DNA of 64,000 bases from assembly GCA_965249745.1 (NCBI GenBank), contig OZ252252.1, positions 4,960,001 through 5,024,000 of the forward strand, in the 5' to 3' direction. The position numbers and the translations under genes are program-made. Positions 1 through 9,722 of the stretch are shown piece by piece. A model generated the notes under the pieces. It did not search any database. It saw only the letters and a program-made list of their open reading frames with translations, and was not told the DNA's origin. This DNA is from JANYHH01 sp965249745. Its GTDB lineage: Bacteria > Deinococcota > Deinococci > Deinococcales > JAAFIG01. Each line of letters opens with the position of its first letter. Positions within the stretch are counted from its first letter, which is position 1.

Positions 1-743
1 ATGGCCTGTTCAGCCACGCTTTGCAATTTTGGGTTGATCGTCAGCGTAACCGTGTGGCCACGTTCCGCCGGTCGCACCACGCGCTCGCGCACCACGCGCC
101 CGCGCGCATCCATCTCCTGAAGCCGCTCGCCGGGTTTGCCGCGCAAGTACGATTCCAACCCCGCCTCGAGACCCGCTTGCGGCACGAGATCGTTCGGGTC
201 GTACGGGCTGGGCGTGCCATCCTCGGCGGGTTTCAGGTCGTCAGCGTTCGCGGGTTCCATGTACCCCAGCAAATTCCCCGCTAAATCGGTTGGGTAGAAG
301 CGCTGCACGCGGTACTGCAATTCCAGGTTCTCCTGCCCGGAAAGCCACTCCTCCAACGCCAGAATTCCCCCTGGCGGCACGTCCTTTTTCAGCACGACCT
401 CGCCGAGCTTGGGATCGGGTTGCGGCAAGGGCAAGCTCAACCCCGCCAGTTTCGCAATATGCTCGAGATACCGCACTGGGCCCCCTTTATAGACCAGCGC
501 CACCGCGTCGCGGCTGCTGACCAGCAGCCTACCGTCACTGGCGCGAATCTCGCCGCGCACGGCTGGAATCTTGCTGGACTGCCAACGGTTGTCCTTAGAG
601 AGCGTCGTGTACTGATCAAATTGCATCACCTGCAAGTAGTACAGCCGAGCCACGTACCCACCCATGACCAGGGTCAGCACCACGGCCAGCGGGGCGAGCG
701 GGTTACCGGCAAAACGTGGTCTGTCACCTCGCGGAAAGATCAT
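1..743 (-). CDS. mrdA: Penicillin-binding protein 2 (N-terminal part, cut by window edge)
   Basis: The reading frame was found by translating the reverse strand from the ATG at 743. A GGGAGG ribosome site lies 6-7 nt upstream. About 247 residues are visible: a short basic cytoplasmic tail, one membrane segment at about residues 15-35, then the class B PBP pedestal/dimerisation domain with the typical VRGEIRASDGRLL stretch and RFYP near the hinge. The transpeptidase domain with its SxxK serine lies beyond position 1. PBP2 cross-links peptidoglycan during lateral wall growth together with RodA, and the neighbouring mreC and mreD genes fit that role. It is separated from mreD by about 330 bp, so it may have its own promoter. 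Identity is confident; activity cannot be judged because the catalytic part is missing. Confidence 0.9.
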   Translation of the reverse strand, partial: MIFPRGDRPRFAGNPLAPLAVVLTLVMGGYVARLYYLQVMQFDQYTTLSKDNRWQSSKIPAVRGEIRASDGRLLVSSRDAVALVYKGGPVRYLEHIAKLAGLSLPLPQPDPKLGEVVLKKDVPPGGILALEEWLSGQENLELQYRVQRFYPTDLAGNLLGYMEPANADDLKPAEDGTPSPYDPNDLVPQAGLEAGLESYLRGKPGERLQEMDARGRVVRERVVRPAERGHTVTLTINPKLQSVAEQA

Positions 744-1073
744 CGAAACCTCCCTGACATGCTAACGGACGGCGGTGAGATTGAACACCCGCGAAGCTCT
801 CATTCGCAGAAAATTCCGCCTCGAGCGATCTGGACGTGCTTCACAAATCTTTCAGAGGCTAGCCTGGTGATCGCCCAGCCCTGACTCTAGGATGCCGATC
901 TCGAGTCACACGATTTTCGTAGGGGTTTGCCACAGCAAACCCAGCCACCAACGTCTCCGCTCGAGACAGCCCAAGAATAACGTTGCTCCAGCAGAGCAAG
1001 AGCACTTCGCTAGGCGTCACGCTGACTGCGCGCAGTCAACTCAGGGTGAGGCGAAAACGCTTTCAGGCTTTAT
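744..1073. other. Intergenic region upstream of mrdA
   Basis: I see no convincing gene in these 330 bases between mreD and mrdA; the plus-strand reading frames here have no recognisable product or ribosome site. The stretch carries three CTCGAG palindromes (near 817, 898 and 957) and a perfect 16-bp palindrome, TGACTGCG followed by its reverse complement, at 1023-1038. The palindrome could be a dimeric regulator site or a hairpin after mreD. No clear -35/-10 pair for mrdA was identified. Confidence 0.5.
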
Positions 1074-1574
1074 TTACAGGAATTTGTCGTAGCTCGAGGG
1101 GGCTTGTCCGAAGGCCCAGTTGGCGAAGGCGTAGAAGAACGGTCCGAGGATCAGGGTCGTGATGAGTTCTGGCAGGAAGCGGTACACGATTGTTTCAAAA
1201 CTCATGGCGTTGAGGCGCATCCAGTACCCGAGCAGGATCAGCACGAGCCACTTGGCGATGACGGCGGTCAGGACGCCGATGGCGTGGTTGAGGTCGCTCT
1301 CAGAAGACAGCCCGCGCCGCACGAAGTTAGCCACGAGTGCGCCGACCATCAGTCCGGCCGCGTGAAACCCGAGTGCGCCCGCGCCGAGAATGTCCTGCAA
1401 CAGTCCGACGCCGTATCCCGCGCCTGCCGTCCAGAGCGGTGGCAGGCGCGCGGTCAGGGTCAGGGCGGTCAGCAGGAACAGGTCTGGCGGGGAAATGAAG
1501 CTGGGGAGCAGCGCCCCGATCGCGCCTTGTGCGCCCAGTACGACCAGCACGAACACCAGTCGCCGCCAGATCAC
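1074..1574 (-). CDS. mreD: Rod shape-determining protein MreD
   Basis: The 166-residue product is almost entirely hydrophobic, with about five membrane segments and the short polar loops typical of MreD. MreD is an inner-membrane partner of MreC and PBP2/RodA in the elongasome. The start at 1574 overlaps the end of mreC by 4 nt, the usual arrangement of translationally coupled mreC-mreD pairs. Sequence similarity in this family is weak, so the call rests mainly on topology, length and position directly after mreC. Confidence 0.85.
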   Translation of the reverse strand: MIWRRLVFVLVVLGAQGAIGALLPSFISPPDLFLLTALTLTARLPPLWTAGAGYGVGLLQDILGAGALGFHAAGLMVGALVANFVRRGLSSESDLNHAIGVLTAVIAKWLVLILLGYWMRLNAMSFETIVYRFLPELITTLILGPFFYAFANWAFGQAPSSYDKFL

Positions 1575-2340
1575 GGGAGCCTCAATAAATAAACTTGCTC
1601 TAAGGCGCTGATGTCCACGACGGGCGCGATCTCGAGCGTCAAGCCGAGGCTGTCGCCGCTGAGTTCTACCCGCCTGACGACATGCCCGACTTTCACCAGT
1701 GGAAACGCACCTCCGGCGACGTTAGCGCTCCAGACGGTATCGCCAATTTTCACCTTGGCGCTCTTGTAATTCGTGGCTCGTAAGAACCTTCCGGCCACCC
1801 CTCGAGCCAGGGCCGTGCCAGGGTAATTGCCGACTTTGATGCCAACCCGGAATTCCGCATCCAAGAGTGTCCGCACCACAGCGGTGCGGGCATCCACCTG
1901 CGAGACCTCGCCGACCAAGCCGAGCGGTGTGGTCACCACCATTTTCTCTTGCACGCCGTCCCTGGTTCCCTTGTCAATTCGCAGCAAGGTGTTCAGAGAA
2001 TCGAATTGCACGCCGACGACCTGCGCCACGGCGACTACGCCCGGCGAGATCGTGGCTTTGATCTGCGTGACCTCCTCGAGTTTCTTGACCTCTTCGATCA
2101 GACGCTTATTGTCGGTTTCCAGCGTCCCGAGGCGCGTCGTGAGCTGCCGATTCTCAGTGCGCAGGTCGCGTTCCGCCGAGAGCGTTTCCACGAAGCCGCG
2201 CAGGTTGTTGCTGACGGTGTAAAAGACGTTCCAGAGCGGCGTCACACTGCTGGAAAAAACCAGCGGGGCGCGACCCAGAAAGCGGGTGCTGATGAGGGAC
2301 ACCACCAGCAGCACGCCGACCAGTAGTCCGACCCTCGAGT

Positions 2341-2344
<4 letters not shown>
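1571..2344 (-). CDS. mreC: Rod shape-determining protein MreC
   Basis: The 257-residue protein has one N-terminal membrane anchor (about residues 6-24), a coiled coil at about 60-105 rich in E, R, L and K, and a C-terminal beta-rich domain, the standard MreC order. MreC is a bitopic periplasmic scaffold that activates PBP2/RodA wall synthesis. The GTG start at 2344 overlaps the maf stop codon, so maf, mreC and mreD look like one transcript. No mreB gene lies in the window; it is often just upstream in other rods but is absent here. Confidence 0.92.
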
Positions 2345-2925
<581 letters not shown>

Positions 2926-3262
2926 CGTGTCTGTCCATTTCCGCCCTAGCCCAATCTCTCCACGTCAGTTTTTGCATGTTGGTTTTTTGCACAGTAGTTT
3001 TTGAACAGTCGCAACCCGGATCACTCCCAAATGGTTCTCGAGACCCCGATGAATCGTCAGCGACGAGTTCGCTCAGGTTTCACAAAATCATCCGGGTTTT
3101 GAAACCCTTCAAGACGATCCCCACGCGAGAAATCACGCTCGCACCGACTCGAGCTGTCCCTCAGTGTATTCCATCAGTTTAACGTGTCCCCGATGAGGGC
3201 AATATCAGAGTTGGTCTGGCTCGAGGGGCATTCTCTGGCGTGAACCGTCGGGTCGGCGGCGG
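2926..3262. other. Intergenic region between hom and maf
   Basis: About 340 bases between two minus-strand genes. I see no gene, terminator or clear promoter pair. It contains three CTCGAG palindromes (near 3033, 3149 and 3218), so the hexamer is at least as dense here as in coding DNA. Confidence 0.4.
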
Positions 3263-4279
3263 TCACAGTTCCTCGAAGCGCTCCGCGACGTGATCCCGTG
3301 GCGCGGCCACCGCCGCCGCTCGAGGCGTGTGACCGGGGCAACCCTCGAACCAGCTCAGCAGGTCGCCGACGATTGCGCTGGCCGTGACCATCCCGCCCGC
3401 TCCGCCACCCTGTAAGACGATTGAGCCGCAGGCATCGCCGTGCAGCACAATCGCGTTGCGACTATCCGTGGCGGAAGCCAACGGGTGCGATTGCGGCAGG
3501 AGCACTGGGCGCACCACGGCGCGCCAGGCCCCGTTCTCAGCGATCAGGCTCCCCACGAGCTTGACGCGTTTCCCGTCACGCACAGCACCGCGCACCCTAT
3601 CACCGGTTAGGTTCTGAATGCCGCGCATCTCGAGGCGACTCCAACTGAAATCCTGATCTATCGCCAGCCGCGCCAGCACGCACAGCTTGTGGGCCGGGTC
3701 CACGCCGCCAACGTCCAGGTCCGGCGGGTCTTCGGCGTAGCCCTTTTGCTGCGCCTCCTCCAATGCCTGGGCGTACTCGGCTCCGGCTTCCATGCGCGAC
3801 AGGATGTAATTGCAGGTTCCGTTCAGAATCGCGTGCAACTCAAACAGTTCACTGCTGCGAAGCGTGCAGGTCATGGAGGTGATGACCGGCGTGCCCGCCA
3901 TGACGGCCGCTTCCATGAACAACTGACCGCGCACGGCGAAGGGTTTCAACACGTCCCAGCGCTCTGCCAGCATGGCTTTATTCGCCGTGATGACGGGCTT
4001 CCCAGCCTTTAGGTGCGGCAGAATCAGGTCCAATGCCTGTCCCGTGCCGCCGATTAGCTCAATCAGCACGTCCACCTCGCCGAGTTCTCCCGGATCACTG
4101 GTGAACCGCACGCTTGGGTGACTCGTCGGACGGGGTTTTTTGGCGTTCTTTACCAGCACCGGGGCCAGCTCGAGGTTAACGCCTAGAGCGCGAATCAGGT
4201 CTTGCCGTCTGTGCAGCAGCGTCAGCACGTTGCTACCGACCGTGCCGCCGCCGAGAATGCCGAGTTTCAGGGTCTTCAC
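3263..4279 (-). CDS. hom: Homoserine dehydrogenase
   Basis: The protein reduces aspartate semialdehyde to homoserine with NAD(P)H, feeding threonine and methionine synthesis. It has an N-terminal Rossmann nucleotide site, GILGGGTVG (residues 8-16), the GTCNYIL active-site segment and the GGVDPAHKL segment of the catalytic domain. At 338 residues it ends after the catalytic domain and lacks the C-terminal ACT domain of many longer homologues, so threonine feedback through ACT is not expected. The start is GTG at 4279, supported by a leaderless -10 (TAGACT, 4287-4292) 7 nt upstream. Confidence 0.93.
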   Translation of the reverse strand: MKTLKLGILGGGTVGSNVLTLLHRRQDLIRALGVNLELAPVLVKNAKKPRPTSHPSVRFTSDPGELGEVDVLIELIGGTGQALDLILPHLKAGKPVITANKAMLAERWDVLKPFAVRGQLFMEAAVMAGTPVITSMTCTLRSSELFELHAILNGTCNYILSRMEAGAEYAQALEEAQQKGYAEDPPDLDVGGVDPAHKLCVLARLAIDQDFSWSRLEMRGIQNLTGDRVRGAVRDGKRVKLVGSLIAENGAWRAVVRPVLLPQSHPLASATDSRNAIVLHGDACGSIVLQGGGAGGMVTASAIVGDLLSWFEGCPGHTPRAAAVAAPRDHVAERFEEL

Positions 4280-4524
4280 GGGGCTGAGTCTACTGGGTGG
4301 AGTCTACCGAGTGCTGCGTTCATGAGTTGGAGTTCACCCCGTCAGGCTCGAGGGAGAGCGGGCGGAGCGGTAAGGAGGACAGTTAACTCCAAGGTACCGA
4401 GTTGGCGTGGGCAACCTGTCAATCTCGAGCCTGGGACACCCTCGTGCGAAGGAAGAGGTGACTCAAGTGTTTTGCAATCATGAAATCGGTGGCGTCTGAC
4501 GGGATGCTCTCGAGGCGAGTCCGA

Positions 4525-6402
4525 TCAGGGAACGAGCGCCAGCGTAATCGCCGTGTAGGGTGAGCCAACCACGAGCGGCTCGGTACGACCTTGATCGTCC
4601 ACGACGCCGAACGATCGTGTACCGCTCGAGCCGGTCTGCGCCTGGGTCTCTTCGACCAGCAGCATGGACAGGTTCTTCGTCAGGTCACTGTCGTATCGGA
4701 CCGTCAAATTCTGCGGATTGGTGACGCGGCGGTCGTGGTTAACCGGCCCGATGCTAATCAATCGCAGCAATTTCGCCCCGGCGGGCGCGTTCAATGCCGG
4801 AGCCACTAGATTCGTGCCGCGCGTTCCCAGCACCGCGTGCGCTTCCAAGACGCTGGTCGCGCCTCGGTACGCCAGGATCACGCCTCTTGCGTTGGTGAGG
4901 CTTGGAAAGCCGAAGCTGGCGTTGTTGGCTTCGCTGGACGCAATTCTGGTGAACACCCAAACGCTTTTCAGGGCATCGCCACCACCCTCGAGCGGGTAAC
5001 CCGAGAGCGTCTGCCAGCCACTTGGAGGCGTGACCGCCATGGAAGCGGGCGCGTTGAGACTGACGAGCGCGACGAGCAGATCTCCGGCTTGCCAACCCGT
5101 CGGCGTGGAGAAAACCAAGGCGTTCGCAGCGGGGATCGCCAGCTCACCGACTTGAGCGCCGTTGCTGGAAACAAAATTGACTGTGCCGCCGGTAGACGGG
5201 GCGCGAACGCTCAGGGTCACGGGCGGGCTGCTGCCCTGATTGCCGCTCGTGTCAACTGCTCGAGCGGTGTACGTGAAACTGCCGGGCGTGGGATAGCTGC
5301 GGGTCAGGGTGTACGGCGGGGCGCTCCAGGTTTGAACTACCGTGGTTCCCTCTAACAGGCTCAAGCTAGTTATTCCTTGATTGTCGGTGGCGCTGGCGGT
5401 GAAGGTAACGCTGCCAGAGGTTTCGATGCTGGTGCTGCTGAGGCTAAGGTTGGCGGTGGGATTTTGTGTGTCGGCTTGCAAGGTGACCGTCACGGCTTTG
5501 GATTGCTGATGTCCGGCTGTGTCGGTGGCGATCACCTCGAACGAGCGCCCGCCCGTCTCACCAGCTTTGAAGGAAACCGTCTGTGTGGCGCTCGAGGCGG
5601 ATACTTTGGCGAACGATTTTCCGTTCTGGAAAAACTCGAGGCTGGCAATCCCACTGGCGGGCGTGGCGCTGGCGCTGAGCGTGAGCTGACCGGGCGTCGT
5701 GACCGTGGACGGCGCGGCGCTCAGGTTGACAATTAGATTGGCGGGGTTCGGGGCGGTCACGGTAACGGGCTGTTCGGGACTGTCAGCGAAATTTCCGGCC
5801 GCATCAAAGGCGCGTAGCTGATACCGATGTTGCCCCACGTCCGTCAGGTCCAGGGCGCGACTAAAGACATTCTGAGCCGCGTTGACCGATTGCAAGACTG
5901 TCTCCCCGTCGCGCAACTCGAGCCGCGTCACAGCGATGTTGTCCTGTGCCGCTCCAGTGAGTTGCAGCGTGGCGGGCGCTTGGAGCTGCGCGGCGTTGAC
6001 GCTCAGGGTGACGGCGGTCGGGGCTTGGGTGTCGCCGTTACCGCTCGCGCTCACGGTCACGGTTTCCTCGGGGCTTTCGGCGAAATTCCCGGCGGCATCG
6101 GTGGCCCGTGAGCGGTAACGGTGGGAACCAATGTCTTTGGATAGGAACGTCAGCTCGAAGGTCGTCTGCGCGGCATTGACCGATTTCAAGACCGCGCTCC
6201 CCTCCAACAACTCGAGGGTCGTGACCCCGGTGTCGTCCTGGGCGGAGGCGGTGAGCTTCAAGGTGGCCGATACGGCAAGCTGGGTGGCGTTCGGGATCAG
6301 CCGCACGTCACTGGGCGTTTGGTGGTCGGTGACAACGACACCTGAGCCGTTCCCGCAGGCGATCAGCGCCCCTAACGCCACTCCGATGATCCACGACTTC
6401 AC
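4525..6402 (-). CDS. Surface lipoprotein with tandem Ig-like domains
   Basis: The 625-residue protein starts with a short signal sequence ending in the lipobox LIAC, so it should be lipid-anchored outside the cytoplasmic membrane. It then has four Ig/Big-like modules of about 90-100 residues. The first two are close repeats of one pattern (LxGxAQDxxxVTxLELxxGxxVLxSVNAAQ, then DAAGNFAxSPE). The last ~200 residues form a different beta-rich domain. The preferred start is GTG at 6402, giving MKSWIIG; it lies 7 nt after a -10 element TATAGT (6410-6415), whereas the earlier GTG at 6411 overlaps that element. It sits beside the regulator and surface operon at 6.5-15 kb and may be an adhesin or matrix component; this is inference. 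Confidence 0.75.
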   Translation of the reverse strand: MKSWIIGVALGALIACGNGSGVVVTDHQTPSDVRLIPNATQLAVSATLKLTASAQDDTGVTTLELLEGSAVLKSVNAAQTTFELTFLSKDIGSHRYRSRATDAAGNFAESPEETVTVSASGNGDTQAPTAVTLSVNAAQLQAPATLQLTGAAQDNIAVTRLELRDGETVLQSVNAAQNVFSRALDLTDVGQHRYQLRAFDAAGNFADSPEQPVTVTAPNPANLIVNLSAAPSTVTTPGQLTLSASATPASGIASLEFFQNGKSFAKVSASSATQTVSFKAGETGGRSFEVIATDTAGHQQSKAVTVTLQADTQNPTANLSLSSTSIETSGSVTFTASATDNQGITSLSLLEGTTVVQTWSAPPYTLTRSYPTPGSFTYTARAVDTSGNQGSSPPVTLSVRAPSTGGTVNFVSSNGAQVGELAIPAANALVFSTPTGWQAGDLLVALVSLNAPASMAVTPPSGWQTLSGYPLEGGGDALKSVWVFTRIASSEANNASFGFPSLTNARGVILAYRGATSVLEAHAVLGTRGTNLVAPALNAPAGAKLLRLISIGPVNHDRRVTNPQNLTVRYDSDLTKNLSMLLVEETQAQTGSSGTRSFGVVDDQGRTEPLVVGSPYTAITLALVP

Positions 6403-6409
6403 GGTCGCC

Positions 6410-6415
6410 ACTATA
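6410..6415 (-). promoter_or_regulatory. Leaderless -10 element (TATAGT) deciding the lipoprotein start
   Basis: TATAGT matches TAnnnT and lies 7 nt before GTG 6402. That GTG gives a signal peptide with lysine at position 2, which argues that the transcript begins at or next to this start codon. Confidence 0.6.
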
Positions 6416-6477
6416 CCCGTGAGCGCCTATCCCTTTCCATGTCAGGGCAGAGGATTTCTTCAAAAAACGAAGCCTGT

Positions 6478-8415
6478 TTAGCCGACGGCTCCCATCGTCT
6501 CGAGGCGCGGCGGTGAGACGGGGAACTGGGGTTCCAGCGGGTAGGCCTGAACCTGTTGACCGTCGGTCGCCAGACTGTAGGCGGACAGCTCGAGTTCCAG
6601 GATGCCCTGTTCCAGACGGCTGTGCAGGTGCAGCATCGCGTTGCGGGGCAACACGAACCAGTGCTCGAAGCGTTCCGGGGTCGGCAGCAGCGGACGACCG
6701 TGCAGCAGGACCGGATGCTCTATGGAGACGAACCGCAGGGCTTCCGGCGAACCGAAGACCCCGACCCCGAGCGGCATGGCGTCCCCGGAGAGGCCAAACC
6801 CGAAGATGTTTTCCAGGGCCGCCCGGCCGCTCAAACGCACCAGGGTCGTTTCGTCCAGGGCTGAAAAGACGATGCCGCTGGCCTCGGCGCTGCCACTCGT
6901 GCGGGCCACAGTGATCGTGCCGTGCTCGTGGGAAACCCCCTCGCCGTAGCGCAGGGATTCCAGCAGGGCGTGTTCGCGGTTGCTGACCCAATGCGTTTCC
7001 AACGGTGGCGCGGGCAGGCTGGGCAGGTCGTAAAAGCTGTCTCGAGTGGCCGGGACTTGCAATTCCAGGTGCTGCCACTCCAAAAGAATCAGTTGCTGCT
7101 CAGGATTCAGGCATTCCAGCAGATGACCCCAGTTGACGCGCTCGGTGGCCAGCATTCGGTGATACGCCTCCTGGATGGCGTCGCCCTGTTCCAGGAAGTA
7201 CTGCGCGGCCCGGCCGTGGGTTCTGACGCGTCGCCCAGGTTGCAGTCCCTCGTGCAACACGCGGCGCACTGACTCGTGGCTGAAATGCCAGTTGGTCGTG
7301 TACGAGAACCAGCCGCGCCGCTCGAATTCCTCTAAATGCGCCTCCGCCCCGAGCGCCTGGGCCAGACCCTCAGCGATATTGCCGGGCTGCACGGCCAGCT
7401 TTTCCAGTGCGATCCGGGCATCTAGGGACAGGTACCGCATCTCGAGTTGCAGTTTGCTGAGCGTCTTGGCGGGCGGTGGCCCGAGTTGCCCGAGTTCCAG
7501 CGGTTGCGGGTCGCCCGCCTGCAAGCGTTCACGCAGGTGAGCAGGTACGCCTTGACTGGCGATGTACAACCGCGCCGCGCGGTTGAAACGCTGATTGGCC
7601 AGCACGCCCTGGCGGACCTCTTTCCAGGTCAGCGGCGGCAGGCTGAGTTTGACAATGCGGTCGCTCGGGAGGATTTCCTCTATTTCTAAGAGCAGACGCG
7701 GCGTTTCCCCGAAGGCGCTCCTGGAAAACACGATTACCCCGCTGTTGTTCATGACCGCCTGACGCGCCTCTGGCGAGAACGGCGGCTTGCTGTATTTGAG
7801 CGCCAGATCTGGACCACCGAAGCCTTCCACGAACGGCAGGTTCAACTTGCGCGCCAACCCTCGAGCGAACGAGGTGCGATCACTGCCCGGCAGACCTTGC
7901 AAGATCACCAGCCCCGGCACGCGCACCCGTCGGGCAGCACTACTGAGCAGGTCTTCACGGTCACCCTGCTCCTGCTGATTGGGGTTGACCGCCCGTCTGC
8001 GCCACTCGAGCCAAGTTTCAAACTGTGGGCTGGCGTTTAGCATTCGTTCCAGTCCCGCGAGCGGCTCACCGGGAACACGTTCGTTTTCCAAGCGAATCTG
8101 GGCGGGTAATCGCAACGGGTTCTGGCCCCTGGGGAACGCGTTGATTTTCAAGCCAGTCAACATTTTACGCAGGTGATGCAGTTCCACCCGCAGATTCCCG
8201 TGGGGGTCATTGTTTTCCCACAAGAGTTCCGCCAACACCTGACGGTCCGCCTGGCCCTCAAACGCCAGGTAGTACAGGATCGCCAAGCTCTTTTGACGCA
8301 AGGAAAGTACGCGGTCCTTGAACTCGAGCCGGGCTGGGCCCCAGACGGGAAGGCGCAATGACTTCAGATCGCGTGCCTGATTAGGTTTAGATGTGGTGGT
8401 TGATGGGTTTTGCAC
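6478..8415 (-). CDS. SARP-like transcriptional regulator with degenerate NTPase domain
   Basis: The 645-residue protein opens with a winged-helix DNA-binding domain of the OmpR/SARP type (about residues 20-110: LPVWGPARLEF, then LRQKSLAILYYLA, then LLWENNDPHGNLRVELHHLRKML). This is the pattern of Streptomyces antibiotic regulatory protein-type activators. It is followed by a P-loop-like region, GLPGSDRTS at about 174-182, in which the Walker A GK pair is replaced by DR, so ATP hydrolysis is doubtful. The C-terminal part is unrecognised. The GTG start has a GGAGA site a few nt upstream. It is divergent from the 8.8-15 kb secretion operon, and heptamer repeats in the shared region (8566-8606) suit a SARP. 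Target genes are inferred. Confidence 0.7.
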   Translation of the reverse strand: MQNPSTTTSKPNQARDLKSLRLPVWGPARLEFKDRVLSLRQKSLAILYYLAFEGQADRQVLAELLWENNDPHGNLRVELHHLRKMLTGLKINAFPRGQNPLRLPAQIRLENERVPGEPLAGLERMLNASPQFETWLEWRRRAVNPNQQEQGDREDLLSSAARRVRVPGLVILQGLPGSDRTSFARGLARKLNLPFVEGFGGPDLALKYSKPPFSPEARQAVMNNSGVIVFSRSAFGETPRLLLEIEEILPSDRIVKLSLPPLTWKEVRQGVLANQRFNRAARLYIASQGVPAHLRERLQAGDPQPLELGQLGPPPAKTLSKLQLEMRYLSLDARIALEKLAVQPGNIAEGLAQALGAEAHLEEFERRGWFSYTTNWHFSHESVRRVLHEGLQPGRRVRTHGRAAQYFLEQGDAIQEAYHRMLATERVNWGHLLECLNPEQQLILLEWQHLELQVPATRDSFYDLPSLPAPPLETHWVSNREHALLESLRYGEGVSHEHGTITVARTSGSAEASGIVFSALDETTLVRLSGRAALENIFGFGLSGDAMPLGVGVFGSPEALRFVSIEHPVLLHGRPLLPTPERFEHWFVLPRNAMLHLHSRLEQGILELELSAYSLATDGQQVQAYPLEPQFPVSPPRLETMGAVG

Positions 8416-8801
8416 GGACTTCTCCGAGAGCAGGATAAAGGAAGGGTTATGTGGAATTTCTTACATCAGATCATAGAACCCGAATCCGGAAACGGATGTT
8501 CAAACTCAATTCCCCATGTGTGAGACGAAGGGAACCGATGGCTTCACGAGATTCAAATGTATACCTCATGAATAAGAACGTTAAGCCTTCATGAACTGGT
8601 CATGAATTTCTTGAATTCTAGGATTTCATAGGCTCTCATGTCCCGTTCTCCACAGTGAAAACGGGCTTCACGCCGGTTTTATGGCGCTCTCAGTAACCTC
8701 ATGTCAGCCGCGAAACGTTGAACGCGTTTCGTGCTAGGTGTCGGTTCCAGAGACGCCTCTGGACAGTTCAAAGCCCTTTTGTGGAGTTACGGAGGAATGC
8801 T
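8416..8801. other. Divergent intergenic region between regulator and surface operon
   Basis: This 386-base stretch is more AT-rich than its flanks and carries the heptamer repeats and a possible -10 described separately. It contains no CTCGAG, unlike most intergenic gaps in the window. A frame open from 8718 has no ribosome site and its extra N-terminus is not signal-like; the operon's first gene starts at 8802. Confidence 0.6.
8566..8624 (+). promoter_or_regulatory. Phased TCATGAA heptamer repeats and -10-like element
   Basis: TCATGAA occurs three times in direct orientation at 8566, 8589 and 8600, giving spacings of 23 and 11 bp; a one-mismatch copy (TCTTGAA) is at 8609. A -10-like TAGGAT lies at 8619-8624. 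SARP activators are known to bind direct heptamer repeats spaced by one or two helical turns just upstream of the -10, so this is a plausible target of the adjacent regulator. Confidence 0.5.
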
Positions 8802-9722
8802 ATGAAGATTCACATGTTGGCAATCGCTGCGGGTGCAGTACTGATGGGTGCGACCGCCTTCGCACAAGCCGACCCGACCGTCATCAGCCCGACCACGGGC
8901 AGCGGCAAGGACGCCTTCGCCAAGAACACGACGGATAACTCCGCCAGCGTTCAACAGACGATCACGCTGAAACTCCCCAAGGCGACCGCGCTCCACTTGG
9001 ACGTGACCAGCCTGATCTTCGATCTGACCGATCTGGACGGCGCTCAGTGGGCCGCCCGCGCCGCCTCCGCCAGCCCAGTTGATTTCGGTGGCAAGATGGT
9101 CTGCGTCTACGGCTTTAGCGACACCGACGGCATCACCCCGTTGGATGGCAACTTCTACAACCAGAAGCAGTACCTGCCGCTCGGCACGAGCTACAGCGCC
9201 GCTGGCTGGCCCAACGTCAAGGTCAACGGTAACGGCGTCGTCAACACCTACCCGCCCATCCGCATCGGCGCGAACGGCGAGCTGGTCGAAGGCTCCAAGA
9301 ACTACTTCGTCTGCTACCGCACCTTCAAGCTCCAGAAGTTCAGCAACGGCACGAGCTGGGACCTGACGGTTTCCCGCGTTGACAACCCCGCCACCAACCC
9401 ACGCTCCATCAAGAACATTTACATGCAGGACAACCCCTGCGACACCTTCGGCGCTCCGACCGGCCTGTACAAGCTCGGCGCTTCCGAAGCCCAGGGTCAG
9501 CCGCTGCACTTGGTCCCCCGCAACCTGAACTTCGGACCAACCGGCAGCCGCACCCCAACCAACCGTGCCAACTGCGGTTACAAGAGCTGGTTGGATGACC
9601 TGATCATCGTGGCGCTGCCAGTGGACGGCGAACTCAACGGCGAGAACACCGCGCAGTTGCAGTACACGCTGACCACAACCGCCTGGGAACCAGTCGCCGA
9701 AGTTGCTTCCGGCAAGAAGTAA
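8802..9722 (+). CDS. Secreted protein, first gene of the surface/secretion operon
   Basis: The 306-residue product begins with a clear signal peptide (MKIHMLAIAAGAVLMGATAFAQ) and continues as a soluble exported protein rich in T, N, S, G and P with several cysteines. I do not recognise a named family. The ATG at 8802 follows a strong GGAGG at 8791, which is why this start is preferred over the longer frame from 8718. Codon use is strongly biased to C-ending codons and the gene lacks CTCGAG altogether, as expected of a highly expressed gene. A strong terminator follows at 9732-9760. Its place before a chaperone-like and a barrel protein suggests a secreted structural subunit, by inference. Confidence 0.7.
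   Translation: MKIHMLAIAAGAVLMGATAFAQADPTVISPTTGSGKDAFAKNTTDNSASVQQTITLKLPKATALHLDVTSLIFDLTDLDGAQWAARAASASPVDFGGKMVCVYGFSDTDGITPLDGNFYNQKQYLPLGTSYSAAGWPNVKVNGNGVVNTYPPIRIGANGELVEGSKNYFVCYRTFKLQKFSNGTSWDLTVSRVDNPATNPRSIKNIYMQDNPCDTFGAPTGLYKLGASEAQGQPLHLVPRNLNFGPTGSRTPTNRANCGYKSWLDDLIIVALPVDGELNGENTAQLQYTLTTTAWEPVAEVASGKK

Noticed and set aside
420..884. Plus-strand frame at the left edge
   Set aside because: It overlaps mrdA, which reads clearly on the other strand; the translated product has no recognisable domain.
1104..1592. 162-codon plus-strand frame across mreD and the mreC end
   Set aside because: Opposite-strand shadow of mreD; composition (Q, E, H-rich) is typical of antisense frames.
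8787..9509. Long minus-strand frame (240 codons) across the first secreted protein
   Set aside because: It is a shadow of the GC-rich plus-strand gene, with no ribosome site and a product of low-complexity V/G/A/R content.
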